Source: Mycobacterium sp. (GTDB taxonomy: Bacteria; Actinomycetota; Actinomycetes; Mycobacteriales; Mycobacteriaceae). Taken from it: a DNA stretch of 64,000 bases. The position numbers were made by a program, and so were the translations under genes. Of the stretch, positions 36,798-47,844 are shown in pieces (the stretch's first letter is position 1; each line of letters begins with the position of its first letter). The stretch lies in NCBI RefSeq assembly GCF_002863225.1, contig NZ_PKEK01000048.1, forward strand, positions 62,001-126,000, given 5' to 3'. The notes below the pieces were generated by a model. It saw only the letters and a list, made by a program, of their open reading frames with translations, was not told the origin of the DNA and did no database searches.

Positions 36798-36803
36798 AAA
36801 TTA
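36798..36803 (-). promoter_or_regulatory. Leaderless promoter of the cupin operon (TAATTT)
   Basis: On the minus strand TAATTT lies 6 nt before ATG 36791. It supports the start that creates the Tat signal. The rest of the 237-nt gap to the carboxylase gene shows nothing else recognisable. Confidence 0.45.
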
Positions 36804-37028
36804 CCCCAGCGAACAGACCCGGGCCACCGGTCAGCCTCGTTCAGGTTGCGCCACTCCGGGTCGAGGTGGGACGGCGGTGTCGCGAAGACGGGGGTCGGCA
36901 CCCGGCCACGAAGTGCTCGTTCCTGCCGTACATGGGGGCCAATCCCGGTGCAATAGCGGCAGCGGCATGATGTGATCGGGATGGATGCCGAATTTGATCA
37001 GAGCCGATCCGAACAGGGACCGCAGTCG

Positions 37029-40000
37029 ATGCGTCTGCTGATCGCCAACCGCGGTGAGATCGCGCTCCGAATCATCCGCACCGCAACCGAAATGGAAATC
37101 GGCACGGTTGCCGTCTACGCCGAGGACGACGCCGACAGTCCGCATGTGCATGCGGCCGACCAGGCCATCGCGCTGCCGGGCGCGGGACCGGCCGCCTACC
37201 TGGACCACGCTGCGATCCTGGCAGCCGCCAAGACGTCCGGCGCGGAACTGGTGCATCCCGGCTACGGGTTCCTCAGCGAGCAGTCCGAGTTTGCCCGGGC
37301 CTGCCAGAGCGCGGGGTTGACCTTCGTCGGACCGGACGCCGCCGCGCTGGAGTTGTTCGGCAACAAGTCTTCGGCCCGGCAGGCGGCGGCCGCGGCCGGG
37401 GTACCGGTGCTGGCCGCCACCGACGGGCCGAGCAGCGTCGGCGATGTCCATGCGTTCGCGGCCACACAGGGCGGCCCGATCGTGATCAAGGCGCTGTCCG
37501 GTGGCGGCGGTCGCGGCATGCGGATCGTCCACAACATCGAGCAGATCGACGACGCCTACCGCCAGTGCGCGGCAGAGGCCGAACTCGGTTTCGGCGACCC
37601 GGGGTTGTTCGCCGAAGCGCATCTCGCCGACGCCCGTCACGTCGAGGTCCAGGTCGTCGCCACCCCTGGCCGCGCCCTGGCACTGGGCGACCGCGATTGC
37701 AGCATTCAGCGACGTCATCAGAAGCTGATCGAAATCGCACCGGCACAGGGCCTTTCACCGACTCTGCGGCGCGATCTGCACCGAGCCGCGGTCCGGCTGT
37801 GCGCGCGGGCCCACTACCGCGGCATCGCCACGGTCGAATTCCTGGTCACCGGTGAACATTTCGTCTTCCTCGAAGTCAACCCGAGGATCCAGGTGGAGCA
37901 CACGGTGACCGAAGAGGTCACCGGCGTCGACCTGGTGGCCGCACAGCTTCGGATCGCCCAGGGTGCGCCTTTTCATCAGCTGAGGTTGCCGGCCGGGGTG
38001 ACGGCCGACGGCGACGACGTGGTCGGCGCGCTGGCCGCGGTGCGCGGTATCGCGATTCAGACCCGGGTCAACATGGAGACGATGGACGCCGACGGGACGG
38101 TGACGCCGGCGGCGGGCACCCTCGGGGCGTTCTCGCCGCCGAGCGGACCCGGCGTGCGGGTGGACACTTTCGGTCGTACCGGGCTGACTCCCAGCCCGCG
38201 ATATGACTCGTTGCTGGCCAAGGTGATCACCCGAGTGCGCGGATCCTCGTTCTCCGCCGCGCTGCGCAAGGCGCAGACCGCCCTCGATGAATTCGGTGTC
38301 GAAGGCATCCGAACCAACATCAGCTTTCTCCGAGAGATTCTGTCGCACAGTGAAATCCACGCTGGCGCGGTCACCACTGGCTTCGTCGACGACAACCTTT
38401 CCGCCCTCGTGGGTGGCGTGCAGACCTGGAACCACGAGCTCCGGCCTACGACACCGGAGCTGTATCCCGGTGAGGAAGTGCTGCGCGCGCAGCTGGCCGG
38501 CACGGTGATCGAAATCGTGGCCGAAGGGACCGAACTGGCCGCGGGTGGACAGCTGGCGGTTGTGGAAGCCATGAAGATGCACCATGTGCTGGTCGCTCCG
38601 GACGCGTTGCGGGCGGGTCGGATTCTGGCTACGCCCGGTCAGGTGGTCGGTACCGGTGACCCGCTGGTGGTATTCACCCGGACCGGGGACGGCGGCGGGG
38701 CCGACCACGTCGCCGCGTTGGACCTGGTCCGAGAGCGTGCCGATCTCGACGAGGTGCGTCGCCGCCACCTGCTCACCCTCGACGAGGGTCGGTCGGCCGC
38801 GATCACCAAGCGGCACAACCAGAATCGGCGCAGCGCCCGGGAGAACATCGCCGACCTCGTCGACCCGGGAAGCTTCGTCGAATACGGCGCGCTGGCAGTA
38901 GCCGCACAGCGCAGCCGACGCTCGGAGGAAGACCTGATCACCAACACCCCGGCCGACGGCCTGGTCGCCGGGGTCGCGACGATCAGCGGTGCTGAGGTGG
39001 CCGTGCTGTCGTACGACTACACCGTCCTCGCCGGTACGCAGGGGATGCGCAATCACGCCAAGACCGATCGGGTCTTCGAGCTGGCCGCGCGCAAGAGGCT
39101 GCCCGTTGTGCTGTTCGCCGAGGGCGGCGGAGGGCGCCCCGGGGACACCGACGTCGCGACCATCGCGGGCCTCGACGTGCCGACCTTTCGTGCGCTCGGC
39201 GGGTTGAGCGGCCAGGTGCCGCTAATCTCGATCGTCTCCGGTCGCTGCTTCGCGGGCAACGCCGCGCTCGCCGGCACGTGCGACGTGATCATCGCAACGC
39301 CGGACGCGAACATCGGTATGGGCGGCCCCGCGATGATCGAAGGTGGGGGGCTCGGACGGTACCGGCCGGAAGACATCGGGCCGATCGATGTGCAGCGGCG
39401 CAACGGTGTCGTCGGGCTGGCCGCCAGTGACGAGGCACATGCCGTTGCGCTGGCCAAGCAGTACCTGTCGTATTTTCAAGGCCGACAGGGTGATTGGGAG
39501 GCGCCTGATCCGTTGCGGGCCCGACATGTAGTGCCGGAGAACCGGTTACGGGCCTACGACGTCCACCACGCCGTCGAGGCGGTGGCCGACATCGGGTCAA
39601 TTCTGGAGTTAAGCGCCGACTACGGCGTCGGCATGGTCACCGCGCTGGTACGGGTCGAAGGCGTGCCGTTCGGTTTGGTCGCCAACAGCAGCCACCACCT
39701 CGGTGGTGCCATCGATGCCGAGGCCGCCGACAAGTTGGCCGATTTCCTGACGCTGTGCGAATCGGCTGGGCTGCCGGTCATCTCGCTGTGCGACACGCCC
39801 GGCTTCATGGTCGGCCCGGACGCCGAGGCCGACGCCACGGTGCGGCGCTTCAGCAAGCTGTTCGTCGTCGGCGCCCGATTGACCGTGCCGTTCGGCATGG
39901 TGATCCTGCGCAAAGGCTATGGGCTGGGCGCAATGGCGATGGCGGGGGGGTCTTTTCACGCCCCGCTGTTTACCGTCGCCTGGCCGACCGGCGAGATCGG

Positions 40001-40232
40001 CGGCATGGGTCTCGAGGGTGCGGTCCGGCTGGGGTTCAGCAAGGAACTGGCCGCCGTCGAGGATCCGACCGAACGACAAGAACTGTTCGACAAGCTGGTC
40101 GAGGCCGCGTACCAACATGGGAAGGCGCTGACCTCGGCGACGACGTTCGAACTCGACGACGTGATCGACCCGGCCGATACCCGGGGATGGATTGTCAGAC
40201 TGCTGTGTAGAGAAGAAGGGAGTCGCTCGTGA
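37029..40232 (+). CDS. Single-chain acyl-CoA carboxylase (BC-BCCP-CT), LCC type
   Basis: At 1067 residues it holds all activities of an acyl-CoA carboxylase. Biotin carboxylase is about 1-445 (MRLLIANRGEIALRI, VIKALSGGGGRGMR, FLEVNPRIQVEHTVTE). The biotin carrier motif is EAMKM with biotinyl K516. Carboxyltransferase is about 570-1067 (RRSARENIADLVDPGSFVEYG, then GRCFAGNAAL and the acyl half ending in DVIDPADTRGWI). This layout matches the long-chain acyl-CoA carboxylase described in M. avium paratuberculosis, which accepts long and short acyl-CoAs. It is first in an overlapping operon with two SDRs and two acyl-CoA dehydrogenases. Starts at 36972 or 36981 would add an unconserved tail. Confidence 0.9.
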   Translation: MRLLIANRGEIALRIIRTATEMEIGTVAVYAEDDADSPHVHAADQAIALPGAGPAAYLDHAAILAAAKTSGAELVHPGYGFLSEQSEFARACQSAGLTFVGPDAAALELFGNKSSARQAAAAAGVPVLAATDGPSSVGDVHAFAATQGGPIVIKALSGGGGRGMRIVHNIEQIDDAYRQCAAEAELGFGDPGLFAEAHLADARHVEVQVVATPGRALALGDRDCSIQRRHQKLIEIAPAQGLSPTLRRDLHRAAVRLCARAHYRGIATVEFLVTGEHFVFLEVNPRIQVEHTVTEEVTGVDLVAAQLRIAQGAPFHQLRLPAGVTADGDDVVGALAAVRGIAIQTRVNMETMDADGTVTPAAGTLGAFSPPSGPGVRVDTFGRTGLTPSPRYDSLLAKVITRVRGSSFSAALRKAQTALDEFGVEGIRTNISFLREILSHSEIHAGAVTTGFVDDNLSALVGGVQTWNHELRPTTPELYPGEEVLRAQLAGTVIEIVAEGTELAAGGQLAVVEAMKMHHVLVAPDALRAGRILATPGQVVGTGDPLVVFTRTGDGGGADHVAALDLVRERADLDEVRRRHLLTLDEGRSAAITKRHNQNRRSARENIADLVDPGSFVEYGALAVAAQRSRRSEEDLITNTPADGLVAGVATISGAEVAVLSYDYTVLAGTQGMRNHAKTDRVFELAARKRLPVVLFAEGGGGRPGDTDVATIAGLDVPTFRALGGLSGQVPLISIVSGRCFAGNAALAGTCDVIIATPDANIGMGGPAMIEGGGLGRYRPEDIGPIDVQRRNGVVGLAASDEAHAVALAKQYLSYFQGRQGDWEAPDPLRARHVVPENRLRAYDVHHAVEAVADIGSILELSADYGVGMVTALVRVEGVPFGLVANSSHHLGGAIDAEAADKLADFLTLCESAGLPVISLCDTPGFMVGPDAEADATVRRFSKLFVVGARLTVPFGMVILRKGYGLGAMAMAGGSFHAPLFTVAWPTGEIGGMGLEGAVRLGFSKELAAVEDPTERQELFDKLVEAAYQHGKALTSATTFELDDVIDPADTRGWIVRLLCREEGSRS

Positions 40233-41047
40233 AAGTTGCCGACAAGGTCGCCATCGTCACCGGCGGCGGCAACGGTATCGGTGCGGCGCTGGCGGCAAAG
40301 CTGGCGCAGCAGGATGCCCGGGTGGTTGTCGCCGACCTGGATGGCGCCGCGGCGCAGGCGGTGGTCGACGGCATCAACGCCGAGCGGCCCGGCGTGGCCG
40401 TCGCCTCCGGTGGCGACGTCTCCGACAGCGCACACATCCAGCAGCTGATCGCATTGGCGGACAAAGCCTTCGGACCCGTCGATCTGTATTTCGCGAACGC
40501 CGGCATCACCGGGGTGTCCGGCCTCGAGGTGACCGAGGCGCAGTGGGATCAGTCTCTGGACGTGAACCTACGCGCCCATATCCGCGCTGCTCAACTGTTG
40601 GTACCGGAGTGGATCGAACGCGGTGGGGGCTATTTCATCAGCACCGCCTCGGCCGCCGGGCTGCTCACCCAACTCGGCTCGGCCACCTACTCGGTGACCA
40701 AGCATGCTGCGGTCGGTTTCGCCGAGTGGCTGAACATCACGTTCGGCGACCAGGGCGTGCGGGTCAGCTGTCTGTGCCCGATGGGCGTCAACACCAAATT
40801 GCTCTACTCACCGGAGGAGTCCGACGACCCACTGGGCCGGCTCGCGACTCGCGCCGTCACCTCCGCGGGTGAGGTGATCGAGCCGGCGGACGTCGCCGAG
40901 ATCGTGCTCGCCGCGGTCGACGACGAGCACTTCCTGATTCTGCCGCACCCCGCCGTGCTGGAGATGTACCGGCACAAGGGAGCCGACTACGACCGCTGGC
41001 TGCGCGGCATGCGTCGTTACCAACACAGCCTGATGGAGGCGCCATGA
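40229..41047 (+). CDS. SDR oxidoreductase
   Basis: The protein is 272 residues. It shows AIVTGGGNGIGAALAAKLA, FANAGITG and the YSVTK catalytic pair. The GTG start overlaps the carboxylase stop by four bases (GTGA), and it overlaps the next SDR by ATGA. It is a probable hydroxyacyl or alcohol dehydrogenase in the same catabolic operon. Substrate specificity cannot be read from sequence. Confidence 0.82.
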   Translation: MKVADKVAIVTGGGNGIGAALAAKLAQQDARVVVADLDGAAAQAVVDGINAERPGVAVASGGDVSDSAHIQQLIALADKAFGPVDLYFANAGITGVSGLEVTEAQWDQSLDVNLRAHIRAAQLLVPEWIERGGGYFISTASAAGLLTQLGSATYSVTKHAAVGFAEWLNITFGDQGVRVSCLCPMGVNTKLLYSPEESDDPLGRLATRAVTSAGEVIEPADVAEIVLAAVDDEHFLILPHPAVLEMYRHKGADYDRWLRGMRRYQHSLMEAP

Positions 41048-41805
41048 CCACACCAAACTTCAACGGCCGCACCGCGATCATCACCGGCGGCTCGCGCGGG
41101 ATAGGGCTGGCCGTCGCGCAACGGCTGGCGCTCAGCGGCGCGAACGTCGTGCTGACGTCCCGCAAACAGGAGAGTGCCGACGCCGCGGCCGAGCAGGTCG
41201 GTGGCAACACGATCGGCGTGGCCGCTCACGCGGTCGACGAGGACGCCGCCCGGCACTGCGTCGACCTGACGCTCGACCGGTTCGGCAGCATCGACATTCT
41301 GGTCAACAACGCCGGCACCAACCCGGCTTACGGTCCACTGATCGACCAGGACCATGCCCGCTTCTCGAAGACCTTCGACGTGAACCTGTGGGCTCCGCTG
41401 CTGTGGACCTCGCTGGCCGCCAAGGCCTGGATGCGTGAACACGGCGGCGCGATCGTCAACACCGCCTCGATCGGAGGCCTGCACCAGGCGCCGAACATGG
41501 GCATGTACAACGCGACCAAGGCCGCATTGATCCACGTGACAAAGCAACTGGCACTGGAACTTTCACCAAAGGTGAGAGTGAACGCGATCGCCCCGGGTGT
41601 GGTTCGGACCAAGCTGGCCGAGGCGCTGTGGAAAGACCACGAGGATCTGGTGTCGGAAGGTACGGCGCTGGGACGCATCGGTGAACCACCCGACGTGGCG
41701 GCGGCGGTGGCATTCCTGGTCTCCGATGAGTCGAGCTGGATCACCGGCGAGACCCTGGTGCTGGACGGCGGCCGGTTACTCGGCGATCCGGCGGGCTTCC
41801 GATGA
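41044..41805 (+). CDS. SDR oxidoreductase (FabG-like)
   Basis: The protein is 253 residues with a FabG-type layout: AIITGGSRGIGLAVAQRLA, VNNAGTNPAYG, the YNATK pair and the C-terminal VSDESSWITGETLVLDGGRLLG typical of beta-ketoacyl reductases and SDR dehydrogenases. It overlaps both neighbours by ATGA. In a degradative operon it may act as a 3-hydroxyacyl-CoA dehydrogenase. M. tuberculosis has a fabG5 gene two loci from thyA (recalled), which could be the orthologue. Confidence 0.83.
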   Translation: MTTPNFNGRTAIITGGSRGIGLAVAQRLALSGANVVLTSRKQESADAAAEQVGGNTIGVAAHAVDEDAARHCVDLTLDRFGSIDILVNNAGTNPAYGPLIDQDHARFSKTFDVNLWAPLLWTSLAAKAWMREHGGAIVNTASIGGLHQAPNMGMYNATKAALIHVTKQLALELSPKVRVNAIAPGVVRTKLAEALWKDHEDLVSEGTALGRIGEPPDVAAAVAFLVSDESSWITGETLVLDGGRLLGDPAGFR

Positions 41806-42986
41806 GCGCCGCGGATGTGCGGGCCCGGGTGCGGGCGCTGCTCGAGCAACATGACCCCCAAGGCACCGACCCGCACGAATTCCTCGGCGCGCGCTTCGAC
41901 GCCGGACTGGCCTGGGTGCATTTTCCCGTCGGCTCGGGTGGCCTGGACCTGTCGCGCAATTTTCAGCCAGAGGTCGAAGAAGAACTGGCCACCGCGGGTG
42001 CGCCACCTGGTGGCGGCGGGGCGCGCAACGGCATCGGGATGGGGATGGCCGCGCCGACCATCGCCGCGTTCGGCACCGAAGAGCAGCGCCGAAACTTCTT
42101 GCGGCCGTTGTTCACCGGCGAACACATCTACTGTCAACTGTTCAGCGAGCCGGGTGCCGGGTCCGATCTGGCCGGGGTGGCGACTCGTGCGGTGCGCGAC
42201 GGTGACGGCTGGATTGTCAACGGGCAGAAGGTCTGGACGTCGAGCGCGCAGAACGCGCAGCGGGCGATCCTGGTGGCGCGGACCGATCCGACCGTTCCGA
42301 AACACCAAGGCCTGACGTACTTCGTGCTGGACATGACCGATCCGGGTGTGGATGTGCGGCCGCTGCGACAGATCACCGGCGAGGCCGAGTTCAACGAGGT
42401 GTTCCTCACCGATGTGCGCGTGCCTGACGCCAATCGCCTGGGTGCCGAGGGCGGCGGCTGGAAGGTCGCCACCACGACGCTGAACAACGAGCGGGTGGCG
42501 ATCGGCTCGATGGCCGGCGGAACTCGGGAAAGCGGGATCATCGGCAAGGTCACCGAATCCTGGCGCGCTGAACCGGAATTGCGTAACGCCGCGATGCACG
42601 ACGAGCTGATGCGGCTGTGGGTGGACGCCGAAGTCACTCGCCTGACCGGGCTGCGGCTGCGTCAGCGACTGGCAGTCGGACAGCCCGGTCCCGAGGGCGC
42701 CGGGATGAAGGTGACGTTTGCCCGGCTGGCGCAGGCGGTTTCGGGGTTCGAGATCGAACTGCACCCGGAGGAGGGGTTGCGGTACGACGATTGGACGATG
42801 CGGCAACCCGACGCGGTCGACTTCATCGGGCGCGAACCCGGATACCGCTACCTACGCGCTAAAGGCAACTCGATCGAAGGTGGTACCTCGGAGATCCTGC
42901 GCAACACGATCGCCGAGCGCATTCTCGGTCTTCCGCCGGAACACCGGGTCGACAAGGACGTGGCTTACAAGGATTTGGAACGATGA
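41802..42986 (+). CDS. Acyl-CoA dehydrogenase, alpha-type subunit
   Basis: The protein is 394 residues with the acyl-CoA dehydrogenase fold: QLFSEPGAGSDLAGVATRAV flavin block, VNGQKVWTSSAQNAQ, and C-terminal KGNSIEGGTSEILRNTIAERILGLP, where the FAD-contact Gly-Thr motif lies. It starts within the SDR stop and its own stop overlaps a second, shorter acyl-CoA dehydrogenase. Such adjacent pairs in mycobacteria form alpha2-beta2 enzymes (ChsE type) acting on bulky or sterol-derived acyl-CoAs. The pairing here is inferred from overlap and length. Confidence 0.87.
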   Translation: MSAADVRARVRALLEQHDPQGTDPHEFLGARFDAGLAWVHFPVGSGGLDLSRNFQPEVEEELATAGAPPGGGGARNGIGMGMAAPTIAAFGTEEQRRNFLRPLFTGEHIYCQLFSEPGAGSDLAGVATRAVRDGDGWIVNGQKVWTSSAQNAQRAILVARTDPTVPKHQGLTYFVLDMTDPGVDVRPLRQITGEAEFNEVFLTDVRVPDANRLGAEGGGWKVATTTLNNERVAIGSMAGGTRESGIIGKVTESWRAEPELRNAAMHDELMRLWVDAEVTRLTGLRLRQRLAVGQPGPEGAGMKVTFARLAQAVSGFEIELHPEEGLRYDDWTMRQPDAVDFIGREPGYRYLRAKGNSIEGGTSEILRNTIAERILGLPPEHRVDKDVAYKDLER

Positions 42987-44071
42987 GCGATCTGCTGTAC
43001 TCCGACACCGAAGAGGCGTTACGGGACAGCGTTCGGCGGCTATTCGCCGACCGGTGTCCATCCGAGGCCATCACATCGTTGTACGACGCTGCACCACAGG
43101 ACTTTTCCGGCGTCTGGCGGACACTGACAGCCGACCTCGGCCTGGCCGGGCTCCTGGTTCCCGAGGACCTGGGCGGAGCGGGCGCTACGGCCCGCGAAGC
43201 CGCCGTGGTGATGGAGGAGATCGGCCGCGCCGTCGCGCCGGTGCCGTACCTGACCAGCGCGGTGGTGGCCACGGTGGCGCTGCTTCAGTCGGGGGACACC
43301 GCGACGGTCAAAGACCTTGCAGCAGGCGCGCTCACCGCCGCGTTGGCGGTGCCGCTGTCCGCCACGCCAGGTGACGCGATCACCGGGGTGAGCCCGGGCA
43401 TCACCGGCCGAGTCGCCAGCGTCGCCGGCGCCCTCGAGGCCGACTTGCTGCTGGTTCCGGTCGCCGGACCCGACGGCGTGGAGTTGCACACCGTCGCCCG
43501 CGATGCGGCAGGGGTGAGGGTGACACCGGTCCTGAGCCTGGACATGACGAGACCACTCGCCGATGTCGAGTTCACCGACGCCGCCTCGACACGTGTCGGC
43601 GCGGGATCGGCTGAGGCGGCGATTTCCGCCGCGTTGGAAACTGGTGCGGCGCTGCTTGCTTCGGAGCAACTGGGCATCGCGACGTGGTGCTTCGAGACCA
43701 CGTTGGCCTATGCCAAGCAGCGCAAGCAATTCGGCCGGGCGATCGGCTCGTATCAGGCCATCAAGCATCGGCTCGCGGATCTGTGGATCGAGGTCAACTC
43801 GGCCACAGCGGCGGCCCGCTACGCCGCCGACACCTGCGCTCGTGAGGATGGCGACGCGGCGATCGCTGCGGCGGTCGCGCAGGCCTATTGCAGCGGCACC
43901 GCCGTGCACGCCGCCGAGGAGTGCGTCCAATTGCACGGTGGCCTGGGCATGACGTGGGAGTATCCCGCGCATCTGTATCTGAAGCGGGCCAAGAGCGATC
44001 AGTTGGCGTTCGGCACCGCGTATCGCCACCGCGCCCGGTTGGCCGGGTTGGTGGATCTTCCGGCGTCGTAG
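42983..44071 (+). CDS. Acyl-CoA dehydrogenase, beta-type subunit
   Basis: The protein is 362 residues, shorter than usual, with a weak central domain. The C-terminal half keeps KQRKQFGRAIGSYQAIKHRLADL and HGGLGMTWEYPAHLYLKRAKSDQ. The classical flavin block of the middle domain is poorly conserved. This is the pattern of the second subunit in heterotetrameric ChsE-type acyl-CoA dehydrogenases. It overlaps the longer dehydrogenase by ATGA and ends the overlapping operon; the AKR gene follows after 10 nt. Confidence 0.84.
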   Translation: MSDLLYSDTEEALRDSVRRLFADRCPSEAITSLYDAAPQDFSGVWRTLTADLGLAGLLVPEDLGGAGATAREAAVVMEEIGRAVAPVPYLTSAVVATVALLQSGDTATVKDLAAGALTAALAVPLSATPGDAITGVSPGITGRVASVAGALEADLLLVPVAGPDGVELHTVARDAAGVRVTPVLSLDMTRPLADVEFTDAASTRVGAGSAEAAISAALETGAALLASEQLGIATWCFETTLAYAKQRKQFGRAIGSYQAIKHRLADLWIEVNSATAAARYAADTCAREDGDAAIAAAVAQAYCSGTAVHAAEECVQLHGGLGMTWEYPAHLYLKRAKSDQLAFGTAYRHRARLAGLVDLPAS

Positions 44072-44078
44072 GGGATAA

Positions 44079-46074
<1,996 letters not shown>

Positions 46075-46099
46075 GGCGGATCAGTATGCGCGCTCTCGC

Positions 46100-47074
46100 T
46101 CAGCCGCGTGCCGCGGTGCGGAATCTTTCGCGATAAGCCTTTGGCGAGACGCCGAGTTGGTCGACGAACACCCGCCGAAGACTCTCGGTGCTGCCGAATC
46201 CCGCCACCCGCGCGGTGTCGGCGACGCTGTGGCCGGCATCGAGCGCGGCACGCGCGGCGTCGATGCGCACGGTTTCGACGTAGCGGGCCGGTGTCGTCCC
46301 GAGCTCGGACTGAAACAACCGAGTCAGTTGCCGCGTACTCAGTGACGCCAGTGCGGCAAGACTGTTCACGCTGTGGTCGGCCGCGGGAGAGGCTGAGATG
46401 GCATCGGTCACTTTGCGCAGCGGGGACTGCGGCGGGACGGCGGACTCGACCAGTACCGAGAATTGCGACTGGCCACCCGCTCGCTTGAGATAGACGACCA
46501 ACCACCGGGCGACGGAGCGGACCAGTTCGACGCCGTAGTCCATCTCGACCATCGCCAGGGCCAGGTCGATGCCCGCTGAGATCCCGGCCGAGGTGTAGAC
46601 GTCACCGTCGCGGACAAAGATCGCGTCCGGTTCGACCGTCACGTCGGGGAACGCCCGCGCGAACAAGGGGACGTCATGCCAGTGGGTGGTGGCGCGCCGG
46701 CCATCGAGAAGCCCGGCCTGGGCCAGGATGAACGATCCGGTGCAGATCGAGGCAAGCCGTCGAGTTCTTCCGGCGATGGCTGTGACCGCCTCGACGAGCT
46801 CCGGATCGATGGGCCGTCGCGGCAGGTTGTCGCTGCCGGTCACCATCACGGTGTCGGCCGCCTCGATCGACCCGATTGCTGATGTGACGCCCAATCGCGT
46901 CCCAATCGATGTGGTGACGTCACGACCACCGACCGATGCGAACACCAGCCGATAGTCAGCGCCGAATCGATTGGCTTCGGCGAAGACCTCACCCGCTCCA
47001 GCCACATCGAGCATCGTCACGTCGTCGAACACGACGATGACCACCACGCGCGACTGCGCTTCGGATTCAGCCAC
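46100..47074 (-). CDS. GlxA-type AraC-family regulator with DJ-1/PfpI domain
   Basis: The protein is 324 residues. The N-terminal class I glutamine-amidotransferase-like domain (VVVIVVFDDVTMLDVAGAGEVFAEA; the ICTGSFILAQAGLLDGRRATTHW block carries the Cys position) is fused to a C-terminal AraC DNA-binding domain (LSTRQLTRLFQSELGTTPARYVETVRIDAA, then ARVAGFGSTESLRRVFVDQLGVSPKAYRERF). Such proteins respond to small nitrogen metabolites or are orphan regulators. GTG 47074 is chosen as start since the family begins just before the VVVIVVF strand. It is divergent from an HD-domain gene, and an 11-bp inverted repeat flanks the gap. Confidence 0.87.
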   Translation of the reverse strand: MAESEAQSRVVVIVVFDDVTMLDVAGAGEVFAEANRFGADYRLVFASVGGRDVTTSIGTRLGVTSAIGSIEAADTVMVTGSDNLPRRPIDPELVEAVTAIAGRTRRLASICTGSFILAQAGLLDGRRATTHWHDVPLFARAFPDVTVEPDAIFVRDGDVYTSAGISAGIDLALAMVEMDYGVELVRSVARWLVVYLKRAGGQSQFSVLVESAVPPQSPLRKVTDAISASPAADHSVNSLAALASLSTRQLTRLFQSELGTTPARYVETVRIDAARAALDAGHSVADTARVAGFGSTESLRRVFVDQLGVSPKAYRERFRTAARG

Positions 47075-47075
47075 C

Positions 47076-47155
47076 GACTCATTGTGTCGCAATTCGTGGG
47101 AAAGACGGCTGTCAGGACTAGGGCGCGCTGACCACAGGCCGTCCCACAATGAGTC
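47076..47155. promoter_or_regulatory. Paired operator sites between the GlxA-type regulator and the HD-domain gene
   Basis: GACTCATTGTG (47076-47086) and CACAATGAGTC (47145-47155) are perfect 11-bp inverted copies 58 nt apart, one beside each divergent gene. Each copy contains CACAAT, which could be a -10-like element, facing its own gene. A dimeric AraC-type regulator bound at both sites would control both promoters symmetrically. Confidence 0.55.
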
Positions 47156-47176
47156 CACCAGACGAAAGGAACGATC

Positions 47177-47827
47177 ATGGCCGTTGAGTCCATCGACACC
47201 GTCGCGGGTATCCGCGTGCCCGACAGCGCGTTGGCGCGCGAAGTCACCGAGCTCGTTCGCGACGTCGAAGATGAGTTGCTGTTCAACCATTCCCGGCGGG
47301 TGTACTTCTTCGGTGCTCTGCAAGGACTGCGACGCGGGCTGCGGCCCGATCTCGAATTGCTGTACACCGCAGCGATGTTCCACGACCTGGGCCTGACCGA
47401 ACGCTATCGCTCGTCCAGTGTCCGCTTCGAGGTCGACGGCGCGAACGCGGCCCGAGACTTCTTGACCTCGCACGGCTTTGACGAAGCCGGCGCCGCGACG
47501 GTGTGGCTCGGCATCGCGCTGCACACCACTCCTGGCGTGCCCGAATTCCTGGCGCCGGAAGTCGCCTTACTGCAGGCCGGTGTGGAGGTCGACGTGATCG
47601 GGGTGGGGCGCGAGCAGTTGGATCCGGAAGCGCTGGCCGCGGTGACGGCCGCCCACCCGCGCCCGCAGTTCAAGCAGCGCATCCTGGCGGCGTTCAACGA
47701 CGGTATGAAGCACCGGCCGCTGACCACCTTCGGCACCATGAACGCCGACGTGCTGGCACGTTTCGATCCCGCGTTCGACCGGGTCGACTTCGTCGACCGG
47801 ATTCTGCACAACAGCTGGCCGGAGTAA
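47177..47827 (+). CDS. HD-domain metal-dependent phosphohydrolase family protein
   Basis: The protein is 216 residues. The HD signature is seen as NHSRRVYFFGAL followed by LYTAAMFHDLGLT, giving the first His and the His-Asp pair; a later WLGIALHTTPGV supplies further His ligands. The nearest described group is the cyanamide hydratase-like HD family, often next to GlxA-type regulators. Substrate unknown. ATG 47177 has a GAAAGGAACG site. It is divergent from the GlxA-type gene, whose product probably controls it. Confidence 0.84.
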   Translation: MAVESIDTVAGIRVPDSALAREVTELVRDVEDELLFNHSRRVYFFGALQGLRRGLRPDLELLYTAAMFHDLGLTERYRSSSVRFEVDGANAARDFLTSHGFDEAGAATVWLGIALHTTPGVPEFLAPEVALLQAGVEVDVIGVGREQLDPEALAAVTAAHPRPQFKQRILAAFNDGMKHRPLTTFGTMNADVLARFDPAFDRVDFVDRILHNSWPE

Positions 47828-47844
47828 CAGCAGCCGCCGGGGTG

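Noticed and set aside
36972..37028. Upstream in-frame starts of the acyl-CoA carboxylase
   Set aside because: They add an acidic unconserved tail, while the biotin carboxylase fold begins exactly at MRLLIANRGE (37029). Not excluded.
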